Shown here: positions 1 to 6,821 of the stretch, piece by piece
Layout of the letters: every line of letters begins with the position of its first letter
How positions within the stretch are numbered: the first letter of the stretch is position 1
Assembly: GCA_023653245.1 (NCBI GenBank)
Contig: JAMNXK010000106.1
Location: forward strand, 1-7,014
Reading direction: 5' to 3'
From: Tagaea sp.
Lineage (GTDB): Bacteria; Pseudomonadota; Alphaproteobacteria; CACIAM-22H2
DNA: 7,014 nt
Notes under the pieces: generated by a model
The model's input: the letters and a program-made list of their open reading frames with translations, nothing else
What the model was told of the DNA's origin: nothing
The model's database searches: none
Translations under genes and position numbers: made by a program

Positions 1-414
1 ACGGGCTCCGGCATCCTCACCATCGGCGCGCTGCGCGCCGGTGCCGCGCGCGCCGTGGCGAGCGACATCGATCCGCCCTCGGTCGGCCTCGCGCGCGAGA
101 ACATGCGCGTCAACGGCGTGGCGTCGCGCGCGAAGGTCGAACTGGCGGCCGGCTTGGCCAAGCTCGGGCCGACGCGCGCGCGCTTCGATCTGGTGCTCGC
201 CAATATCCTGGCCCGGCCTTTGACGATGCTCGCGACACCCTTGTCGCGCGCGGTGGCGCCGGGCGGCTCTCTCGTGCTCTCGGGCCTGTTGGCCGACCAA
301 GAGAGCTGGGTCTTGCGCGCCTATCTGGCGCGCGGCTTGCGCTTCGTCGGCCGCGCTTCCGCCGGCCCCGACACGCTCGGCTGGCGGACGCTGGTGTTGC
401 GGCGGAAGGCGTAG
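1..414 (+). CDS. prmA: Ribosomal protein L11 methyltransferase PrmA, C-terminal part
   Basis: This is the 3' part of a class I SAM-dependent methyltransferase, 137 residues plus a TAG stop, open at the left edge in frame with base 1. The first visible residues, TGSGILTIGAL, are the second half of the glycine-rich SAM-binding motif I. The acidic loop SDIDP follows, then the helix SVGLARENMRVNGV. DLVLANILARPL (Asn at about residue 68 of the fragment) matches the NxNIL..PL motif IV characteristic of PrmA. The C-terminal SGLLADQ and a closing beta-strand region are also typical. PrmA trimethylates ribosomal protein L11 in the cytoplasm. About half of a normal 290-residue protein is missing beyond the window edge. 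The next gene lies on the other strand, so prmA is probably the end of its transcription unit. Other class I methyltransferases are possible in principle, but ANIL in this position makes PrmA much the best call. Confidence 0.9.
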   Translation, partial: TGSGILTIGALRAGAARAVASDIDPPSVGLARENMRVNGVASRAKVELAAGLAKLGPTRARFDLVLANILARPLTMLATPLSRAVAPGGSLVLSGLLADQESWVLRAYLARGLRFVGRASAGPDTLGWRTLVLRRKA

Positions 415-469
415 CGACCCGCGTGCTTAAGCTATCACTCCGGTATGTCCGCCGGGTTCGAAACGAAAT

Positions 470-497
470 GTGAGGCGCCGCGCCGCGCCGACCTCAC
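470..497 (-). terminator. Possible hairpin terminator for the minus-strand gene
   Basis: GTGAGG (470-475) and CCTCAC (492-497) form a perfect 6-bp stem around a 16-nt GC-only loop that can fold further. Read on the minus strand, the stem is followed by ATTTCGTTTCG, a weakly T-rich tail. It could end transcripts from the gene at 703-951, although it lies about 200 nt beyond that stop codon. The stem is short and the tail is interrupted, so this is tentative. Confidence 0.25.
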
Positions 498-538
498 CTT
501 GTCGGGTACACATCCGCGAACGCACCTCGCACCAATCC

Positions 539-620
539 GTCATTCCGGACAAGCCGGCGCGCTGCGCGCGACGGCGCGATCCGGAATCTGTTGCCAGTCT
601 CGACGCCGATCCGGGGTGAC
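539..620. repeat. Palindromic intergenic repeat of the GTCATTCCGG type
   Basis: ATTCCGGA at 542-549 and TCCGGAAT at 580-587 are a perfect 8-bp inverted pair. Inside it, GCCG (553-556) pairs with CGGC (572-575) and CGCG (558-561) with CGCG (567-570), giving one long imperfect hairpin. A second, outer partner exists: GTCATTCCGGA (539-549) can also pair with TCCGGGGTGAC (610-620), 11 positions including two G-U pairs. The unit begins with GTCATTCCGG and ends with CCGGGGTGAC, the layout of the dispersed intergenic palindromes that are abundant in many alphaproteobacterial genomes. Only one copy is visible here, so calling it a dispersed repeat is an inference from that resemblance. Confidence 0.55.
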
Positions 621-702
621 GACAAAGAGCGAAGCGCTACGCCCGAGAGCGCCGAAATGGGGCGGTCGGGCGACCATCGCTTCGACCAACCCGAATCACG
701 TC

Positions 703-951
703 TCAATGCTTCACGCCGCGCAAGCGGGCCATGAGTTCCTGCTGGAACACCCCGCCGTCTTTGCGCGACTTGCCCTTGAGGAACTCGGTCACCACTTTTT
801 GGGCGGCGTCGCGGTCGTAGACCTCGCCGCCCTCGGCCACGACCTTGGCGCGGTCGAGCACTTTGGGGTCGAGTTTGCGCCGGATCGCGGCGGCCTGGAG
901 GGCGATCTGGCGCATGACGGCTTTGCGGTCGTCGGGCGGGGCGGGCGGCAT
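703..951 (-). CDS. Small unrecognised protein (82 residues)
   Basis: I do not recognise this protein. It starts MPPAPPDDRKAVMRQIALQA and ends RLRGVKH with a TGA stop. It is highly charged, has no signal peptide or membrane segment and should be cytoplasmic and mostly helical: one helix near residues 9-25, another around VLDRAKVVAEGG, and a lysine-rich stretch KVVTEFLKGKSRKDGG near residues 53-68. The residue mix (balanced Lys/Arg and Asp/Glu, few Cys or Trp) looks like a real protein, unlike the arginine-proline-rich shadow frames around it. The Shine-Dalgarno sequence is poor; TTAGG lies about 9 nt upstream of ATG. A second ATG at residue 13 (VMRQI) is a possible start. It is the only gene on this strand between prmA and fusA and is transcribed divergently from fusA, with about 250 nt between the two starts. 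Confidence 0.6.
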   Translation of the reverse strand: MPPAPPDDRKAVMRQIALQAAAIRRKLDPKVLDRAKVVAEGGEVYDRDAAQKVVTEFLKGKSRKDGGVFQQELMARLRGVKH

Positions 952-980
952 CCGAAAAACCTAACCGATTCGCGGGCCTA

Positions 981-1010
981 GGGCCAGCCGGGCCGAGCGG
1001 GGCCTGGCCC
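981..1010. repeat. GC-rich inverted repeat upstream of the fusA promoter
   Basis: GGGCCAG (981-987) and CTGGCCC (1004-1010) form a perfect 7-bp stem with a 16-nt GC-rich loop. It lies between the start of the 82-residue gene (951) and the predicted fusA -35 box (1033). It could be an operator-like dyad, a hairpin in the short leader of the minus-strand gene, or chance in GC-rich DNA. There is no T-run on either side, so a terminator role is unlikely. Confidence 0.3.
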
Positions 1011-1032
1011 CCCTGGACGCAAGGCGCGGGGG

Positions 1033-1061
1033 TTGCCATATCCGCCCTGCACGGGTATAAG
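1033..1061 (+). promoter_or_regulatory. Predicted sigma70-type promoter for fusA
   Basis: TTGCCA (1033-1038) and TATAAG (1056-1061) each match the housekeeping consensus (TTGACA, TATAAT) at five of six bases and are separated by exactly 17 nt. In DNA this rich in G and C such a pair is unlikely by chance. Transcription would begin near 1068, giving a leader of roughly 130 nt before the fusA GTG. No other plus-strand gene start lies between, so it most likely serves fusA alone. Confidence 0.55.
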
Positions 1062-1149
1062 CCCGGCGCCGTTTTCACGGACGTTTCGCCCGCGCGACCG
1101 TCGGCCCAAACCGGGTCCGGCGCCCGCGCGGTTTCGTTTTACCCAGACC

Positions 1150-1183
1150 CCGGCCGTACGTTCCCGAAGGGAATGCCGGCCGG
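1150..1183 (+). promoter_or_regulatory. Strong hairpin in the fusA leader, just before the ribosome binding site
   Basis: CCGGCCG (1150-1156) pairs with CGGCCGG (1177-1183), and inside it CGTTCCC (1159-1165) pairs with GGGAATG (1169-1175) including one G-U pair, around a 3-nt GAA loop. Only a small internal loop (TA against C) interrupts about 14 base pairs. The hairpin ends 7 nt before the GGAGG Shine-Dalgarno sequence, where it could affect ribosome access or mRNA stability. No known riboswitch or ribosomal-protein leader is recognised in it. Confidence 0.4.
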
Positions 1184-1190
1184 CCCCAAC

Positions 1191-1195
1191 GGAGG
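1191..1195 (+). promoter_or_regulatory. Ribosome binding site that fixes the fusA GTG start
   Basis: GGAGG stands 5 nt before GTG at 1201. The reading frame is open further upstream, to a TTG at 1033, but that TTG lies within the predicted -35 box and the upstream translation (rich in Pro and Arg) has no EF-G resemblance. Starting at 1201 gives the normal EF-G length of 691 residues. Confidence 0.75.
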
Positions 1196-1200
1196 CTGTC

Positions 1201-3276
<2,076 letters not shown>

Positions 3277-3301
3277 TCTTCCGGGCGGCGGACGAACAAG
3301 G

Positions 3302-3330
3302 ACGGCGCGGGAGAAACCCTCCCGCGTCGT
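3302..3330 (+). terminator. Terminator-like hairpin after fusA
   Basis: Twelve base pairs (3302-3313 with 3319-3330, one G-U) enclose the loop AAACC, starting 26 nt after the fusA stop. The core is GCGGGAG against CTCCCGC. The tail TCGCGTTTCGGGTT contains only a short T-run, so termination may be partial or Rho-assisted. It separates fusA from the small gene that begins at 3358. Confidence 0.5.
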
Positions 3331-3357
3331 TCGCGTTTCGGGTTAGGCTCGACGCGC

Positions 3358-3690
3358 ATGAAGCGCTTGGCCCTCGCTTTGGTCCTGTTCGCCTCGCCGG
3401 CCGCGGCCGCCGAGATCGAGCTGACCAATCACGAGGTGCGCCTGTCGGGCGAGGTGCGCGCGATGCACGTCGACGTGATCGCCAAGGCGATCGCCGATTT
3501 CATCGTCGAGGCGCATCCGCCCTTCTTGCGTCTGTCGATCAAGGACATCCGGGGCGACGCGAGCGCCATCGCCTCGGTCGCGCGCATGGTGCGTGCCGCG
3601 CGCGCCGCGGGCCTGCCGGTCGAAGTTCTGCAAGCCGGCCCGTGCGCCGATCCCGCCTGCCGGGTGCTGCTCGACGCCGCCGGCTATTGA
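3358..3690 (+). CDS. Small exported protein, possibly a short ClpP-like (COG3904-type) remnant
   Basis: The 110-residue product opens with a clear Sec signal peptide: MKR, a hydrophobic core LALALVLFA, then SPAAAA with likely cleavage after Ala18. The mature part (about 92 residues) is predicted to be periplasmic. Its pattern of strand (VRLSGEV), helix (DVIAKAIADFIVEA), strand (LRLSIKDIRG), helix (IASVARMVRAARAAG), strand (LPVEVLQAG) and then CADPAC resembles the start of periplasmic ClpP/crotonase-fold proteins, where the last element is usually CASAC with a serine nucleophile. Here that serine is replaced by Asp-Pro, and the protein stops soon after, at DAAGY. Cys96 and Cys101 could form a disulfide. 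The resemblance is my own pattern reading, not a search result. The Shine-Dalgarno sequence is weak. The 3' end overlaps the end of rsmD by 7 nt on the opposite strand. Confidence 0.62.
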   Translation: MKRLALALVLFASPAAAAEIELTNHEVRLSGEVRAMHVDVIAKAIADFIVEAHPPFLRLSIKDIRGDASAIASVARMVRAARAAGLPVEVLQAGPCADPACRVLLDAAGY

Positions 3691-4289
3691 AACCGCAGGA
3701 AGCGGAACGACGATTTGCCGTAGCGCCGTTCGTCTTCGAGCGCGAAGCGCGCGGGCGGATCGAAATCCTCGCCCTCGCCGGTTTCGACCACGCAGACCGC
3801 GTCGGGTGCGAGCCAGGCTTTGGCCGCCAGGGCGGCGAGCGCCTTCCCGGCCAAGTCTTCGCCATAGGGCGGATCGAAGAAGGCGAGCGTGGCGGGCGCC
3901 CAGGGTGCTGGCGGTGCTGCGGGCGCGCGCGTCGCGTCGCCCGCCACCAGCCGCGCCATGCCTTGGGCCTTGCACGCGGCGATGTTGGCTTCGATCAGGC
4001 GCTTGGACCCGGCACCATTGTCGAGGAACAGGCAGTTCGCCGCGCCGCGCGACAAGGCTTCCAGGCCCAAAGCACCGGTGCCCGCGAACACATCGAGCAC
4101 GGCCGCCCCTTGCAGCATCGAAACGCCGCCGGGCGCGTAGCGCCCATGGGCCAGTATATTGAACAGGGATTCGCGTGCGCGCTCGCCCGTCGGGCGGATG
4201 GATAGATCCCCGGGTGCCGCGAGCTTGCGCCCGCGCCAGCGTCCGCCGACGATGCGAATCGATCCCGAACCCGGAGAACTCTTGGCCAT
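3684..4289 (-). CDS. rsmD: 16S rRNA (guanine966-N2)-methyltransferase RsmD
   Basis: RsmD uses SAM to methylate N2 of G966 in 16S rRNA during 30S assembly. The 201-residue protein has the family order: IRIVGGRWRGRKL (11-23) at the N-terminus, RPTGERARESLFNIL (32-46), SAM motif I VLDVFAGTGALGLEALSRGA (64-83), the acidic position D90, D118 in the GDA segment, and catalytic motif DPPYG (139-143). It ends GKSSFRFLRFQ with a TAG stop. The ATG at 4289 was chosen because upstream codons give an arginine-rich extension unlike the family; no internal ATG precedes the conserved IRIVGG. The Shine-Dalgarno sequence is weak (TGAGA). Its start codon overlaps the start codon of the divergent reductase gene, and its 3' end overlaps the small exported-protein gene by 7 nt. 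In many alphaproteobacteria rsmD follows rluB directly; here a plus-strand gene separates them. Confidence 0.94.
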   Translation of the reverse strand: MAKSSPGSGSIRIVGGRWRGRKLAAPGDLSIRPTGERARESLFNILAHGRYAPGGVSMLQGAAVLDVFAGTGALGLEALSRGAANCLFLDNGAGSKRLIEANIAACKAQGMARLVAGDATRAPAAPPAPWAPATLAFFDPPYGEDLAGKALAALAAKAWLAPDAVCVVETGEGEDFDPPARFALEDERRYGKSSFRFLRFQ

Positions 4290-4848
4290 GACGAATCTCA
4301 ATACGCCAGCGCGCGCCCGAACGCGAGATCCCGGTCGCTTGCGCGTCTGGATCGCGGTCAGCGCCGACGGCTTCATCGCGGACTCCGCGGGTGGCGTCGA
4401 CTGGCTCGCACCGTTCGATTCCCGGGAATTCGGCTTCGACGCCTTCGTCGAGGGGATCGGCGCGCTGATCCACGGGCGGACGACCTACGGCCAAGTTTTG
4501 GGTTTCGGCGAATGGCCCTACGGCGCGCGGCGGACCTTCGTGCTGACGCGCGGCACGCCGCCGGAGTCGCCGCATTTGGGCGGATTCGACGCCGAGCCCG
4601 CGCGCCTGCTGGCGCGCGCGCGCGAAGCCGCCGGCGGCAAGGATATCTGGCTCGACGGCGGCGCCGGCGCGATCGCGGCGTTTCTCGACGCGGGCCTGAT
4701 CGATTCGTTCGAAGCCGTCGTGCTGCCCGTCGTCTTGGGCGGCGGCTTGCCGTTGTTCGCGTGCGGCAAGCCGCGCGCATTGCGCGCAATTCGCGGCGAA
4801 AACCTCGCCGGTGGCGCCGCGCGCCTGACCTACGATTTGGCCGGCTGA
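4288..4848 (+). CDS. RibD C-terminal / dihydrofolate reductase-like oxidoreductase
   Basis: The 186-residue protein matches the RibD C-terminal (DHFR-fold) family of NADPH-dependent reductases: N-terminal strand LRVWIAVSADGFIAD (18-32) followed by GGVDWL, HGRTTYGQV (62-70), a strand TFVLTRG, the glycine-rich cofactor turn WLDGGAGAIAAFLDAGLID (about 121-139), then PVVLGGGLPLF and a final strand ARLTYDLAG. It is a stand-alone reductase domain without the RibD deaminase, so a riboflavin role cannot be assumed and the substrate is unknown. The ATG at 4288 is chosen with GGAGA at 4273-4277 upstream, a long 10-nt spacing; a TTG at 4339 directly before the first strand is an alternative. The gene lies between rsmD and rluB on the opposite strand: its start overlaps the rsmD start and its last 19 nt overlap the end of rluB. 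Its promoter must therefore lie within rsmD. Confidence 0.88.
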   Translation: MTNLNTPARARTRDPGRLRVWIAVSADGFIADSAGGVDWLAPFDSREFGFDAFVEGIGALIHGRTTYGQVLGFGEWPYGARRTFVLTRGTPPESPHLGGFDAEPARLLARAREAAGGKDIWLDGGAGAIAAFLDAGLIDSFEAVVLPVVLGGGLPLFACGKPRALRAIRGENLAGGAARLTYDLAG

Positions 4849-5618
4849 TCGGCCGCGCGTCCGCCGAGCTTCAACGGCGCGCCGGCGAGCGTGCCCAGCA
4901 TTTTGCGCAGCTCGCCGGGGCCCACTTCTTCGATGGCCCCCTTGCCCAGCTTGTCGAGCGCGAACACGCCGTACTGGGTGCGGATCAGGCGGTTGACCTT
5001 CAGGCCCATCGCCTCGCACACGCGGCGGATTTCGCGGTTCTTGCCTTCGGCGAGCGCGAAGGCGAGCCACGCGTTGGAACTGTCGGGGACGCCTTCGAGC
5101 TTGGCGTCGATCGAGCCGTAGCGCACGCCCTCGATCTCGATGCCGTTCTTGAGGGCGGCCAGGCGCCTCGGGTCGACCACGCCATAGACGCGAACGCGAT
5201 AGCTCCGGGTGATTCCGGTGGCGGGCAGTTCGAGATGGCGTTTGATCGCACCGTCGTTGGTCAGCAGCAGCAAGCCTTCGGAATTGTAGTCGAGCCTGCC
5301 CACCGGCATCAGGCGCGGCAGCTCCTTGGGCATGCCGTCGTAGATCGTCGGCCGGCCCGCGGGATCGCGCGTCGCCACCAGCACGCCGCGCGGCTTGTGG
5401 AAGCGGAACAGGCGCGGGCGCTCGGGCTTGGCGAGCTTCTTGTTGTCGACGACGATCTCGTCCGTCGGCATGACGTTGTGCGCGGGCGTGGTCAGGCGCT
5501 TGCCGTTCACGAACACGCGGCCTTGGGCGATCAGCGCTTCGGCCTCGCGGCGCGAGCACAAGCCTGCGCGCGCGATCGCCTTGGCGATTCGTTCTCCCTT
5601 GGGCGCTTCGTCGCTCAT
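4830..5618 (-). CDS. rluB: 23S rRNA pseudouridine synthase, RsuA/RluB family
   Basis: The 262-residue protein has an N-terminal S4 RNA-binding domain (ERIAKAIARAGLCSRREAEA, 9-28, then GRVFVNGKRL) followed by the pseudouridine synthase domain. FHKPRGVLVATRDPAGRPT (73-91) and PVGRLDYNSEGLLLLTNDG (105-123) are the RsuA/RluB/RluE/RluF signature; Asp110 is the catalytic aspartate. GKNREIRRVCEAMGLKVNRLIR is the conserved C-terminal motif. RluB converts U2605 of 23S rRNA to pseudouridine; assignment to RluB rather than another member of the subfamily rests on the S4 domain, length and usual neighbours. The ATG at 5618 starts right before the S4 domain and overlaps the TGA of the C26 hydrolase as ATGA, so the two are probably co-transcribed and translationally coupled. 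The last 19 nt overlap the convergent reductase gene. Confidence 0.92.
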   Translation of the reverse strand: MSDEAPKGERIAKAIARAGLCSRREAEALIAQGRVFVNGKRLTTPAHNVMPTDEIVVDNKKLAKPERPRLFRFHKPRGVLVATRDPAGRPTIYDGMPKELPRLMPVGRLDYNSEGLLLLTNDGAIKRHLELPATGITRSYRVRVYGVVDPRRLAALKNGIEIEGVRYGSIDAKLEGVPDSSNAWLAFALAEGKNREIRRVCEAMGLKVNRLIRTQYGVFALDKLGKGAIEEVGPGELRKMLGTLAGAPLKLGGRAADQPAKS

Positions 5619-6331
5619 GACCGGCACGCGGAAACGAACGCGCGGAAGATCGCCCGGTCGCCCGGATCGATGGCGTATTCGGGATGCCACTCGACACCCA
5701 GGCAGAAGCGCTTGCCCGGCGCTTCGATGCCTTCGATCACGCCGTCGGGCGCGCGGGCGTTGACGATCGTGGTGGGGCCGACGGTATTGACCGCTTGGTG
5801 ATGCGCCGAGTTCACGTCCATGCGCGCGCGGCCGCCATTGACGCGGTGGAGCAGCGTGCCCGGAACGACGTCCACGATATGGCCCGGCTCGGTTCGCGGG
5901 TTGGGCTGCTCGTGCGGCAGGCAGCCGGGGACTTCGTCGGGAATATGCTGGATCAGCGTGCCGCCGAGCACGACGGCCATCAGCTGCTCGCCGCCGCAGA
6001 TGCCCAAGATCGGCATGTCGCGGTCGATGGCGCCCTTGACCATCGCGTACTCGAACGCCGTGCGCCGGTCCTTGGTCTTGACGGTGTCGTGCTTGGTCGA
6101 GGCGCCGAACAGCGCCGGATCGACGTCGAACGCGCCGCCGGTGACCAGCAGCCCGTCGATCTTGGAAAGATACGCCTCGGCCAGCTCGGGCTCATGGGGC
6201 AGCGCCAAGGGCAAGCCGCCGGACTCGGCCACCGCGCCGCAATAGTTCTGCCGCAGCGCGTACCAGGGCATTTTCGACCAGCCGCCGGCGGGTTCGCTGT
6301 CGAGGGTGATACCGATAAGGGGGAGGGACAT
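5615..6331 (-). CDS. Gamma-glutamyl-gamma-aminobutyrate hydrolase family protein (peptidase C26, PuuD-like)
   Basis: The 238-residue protein is a class I glutamine amidotransferase-fold hydrolase. Its family members cleave gamma-glutamyl amide bonds, for example in putrescine catabolism. It begins MSLPLIGITLD, continues with the substrate-side segment LRQNYCGAVAESGGLPLALP, then DGLLVTGGAFDVDPALFG, the nucleophile elbow LGICGGEQLM with Cys112, SAHHQAVN (175-182) and LGVEWHPEY with His216 and Glu218, completing the Cys-His-Glu triad. The elbow reads GICGGEQ where PuuD-type proteins usually read GICRGxQ, so the substrate may differ. The ATG at 6331 has AGAGG 7 nt upstream; the long open extension further upstream is antisense to tadA and non-homologous. 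It overlaps rluB by ATGA and stands 46 nt from the divergent tadA start. No polyamine genes are visible nearby, so the physiological substrate is open. Confidence 0.9.
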   Translation of the reverse strand: MSLPLIGITLDSEPAGGWSKMPWYALRQNYCGAVAESGGLPLALPHEPELAEAYLSKIDGLLVTGGAFDVDPALFGASTKHDTVKTKDRRTAFEYAMVKGAIDRDMPILGICGGEQLMAVVLGGTLIQHIPDEVPGCLPHEQPNPRTEPGHIVDVVPGTLLHRVNGGRARMDVNSAHHQAVNTVGPTTIVNARAPDGVIEGIEAPGKRFCLGVEWHPEYAIDPGDRAIFRAFVSACRS

Positions 6332-6338
6332 GGCGAAA

Positions 6339-6343
6339 CCTCT
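6339..6343 (-). promoter_or_regulatory. Ribosome binding site fixing the C26 hydrolase start
   Basis: Read on the minus strand, AGAGG lies 7 nt before the ATG at 6331. It supports this start over the upstream in-frame codons that reach to 6565 through the antisense of tadA. It lies in the 46-nt divergent gap that must also hold the 5' untranslated region of tadA. Confidence 0.65.
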
Positions 6344-6377
6344 TAGCACGCGCGCGATTCCCCGGTAAACGGAACCC

Positions 6378-6821
6378 ATGGCCGGGTTTATGGATTTGGC
6401 GCTGGCGCAAGCGCGCGAGGCCGCCGAAGCGGGCGAGGTGCCGGTGGGTGCCGTGCTGGTCGACGCGGCCGGCACGGTTCTGGCGGCCGCGCATAACCGG
6501 GTCGAACGCGACAAAGACCCGACCGCGCATGCCGAGCTGCTGGCGATCCGCGAGGCTTGCGCCAAGCGCGGCGATCCGCGCCTGCCCGATTGCGATCTCT
6601 ACGTCACCCTCGAGCCCTGCCCGATGTGCGCCACCGCGATTTCTTTCGCGCGGCTGCGGCGGGTCTATTGGGGGGCGTCCGATCCCAAAGGCGGCGGGGT
6701 GGAGAACGGCCCGCGCATCTTCGCGCAAGCCACCTGCCATCACCGGCCGGAACTGATCGGCGGGATCGCCGAAACCGAATCGGCGGCGCTGCTGCGCGAA
6801 TTCTTCCGCGCGCGGCGCTAG
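6378..6821 (+). CDS. tadA: tRNA-specific adenosine deaminase TadA
   Basis: TadA deaminates adenosine 34 to inosine in the anticodon of tRNA-Arg(ACG), an essential step for reading CGU/CGC/CGA codons in most bacteria. The 147-residue protein has the cytidine/deoxycytidylate deaminase fold: AGEVPVGAVLVD (18-29), the substrate Asn in HNRVE (Asn40), zinc ligand His51 and proton shuttle Glu53 in TAHAELLAIREA, and zinc ligands Cys81 and Cys84 in LEPCPMCATAI. RRVYWGASDPKGGG and a helical C-terminus ending LLREFFRARR follow. Length fits bacterial TadA. The ATG at 6378 has only a poor Shine-Dalgarno sequence (GGAA at 3 nt); the ATG at 6390 (Met5) would also keep all conserved parts. It diverges from the C26 hydrolase, and its last 4 nt overlap the end of the convergent PIN gene. 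Confidence 0.95.
   Translation: MAGFMDLALAQAREAAEAGEVPVGAVLVDAAGTVLAAAHNRVERDKDPTAHAELLAIREACAKRGDPRLPDCDLYVTLEPCPMCATAISFARLRRVYWGASDPKGGGVENGPRIFAQATCHHRPELIGGIAETESAALLREFFRARR

Noticed and set aside
451..465. tRNA T-loop-like GGGTTCGAAAC
   Set aside because: The flanks do not form a 5-bp T stem, and no acceptor, D or anticodon arm can be found around it.
664..675. GGTCG-GG-CGACC palindrome as a terminator for the 82-residue gene
   Set aside because: The loop is only 2 nt, the stem 5 bp and there is no T-run, so it is indistinguishable from chance in GC-rich DNA.
445..981. Plus-strand open frame of 178 codons across the intergenic repeat
   Set aside because: It translates the palindromic repeat and the antisense of the 82-residue gene; no motif and no Shine-Dalgarno sequence.
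1033..1200. N-terminal extension of EF-G from a TTG at 1033
   Set aside because: The TTG is part of the predicted -35 box, the translation is Pro/Arg-rich and unlike EF-G, and GTG at 1201 has a strong GGAGG at ideal spacing and gives normal EF-G length.
4155..4160. TATATT as a -10 box for the reductase inside rsmD
   Set aside because: No acceptable -35 box lies 16-18 nt upstream (GC-rich there), so a promoter cannot be supported by sequence alone.
3343..5697. Very long open minus-strand frame over rsmD, the reductase and rluB
   Set aside because: It is an Arg/Ala-rich shadow frame; the true proteins in the other frames show complete conserved motifs.
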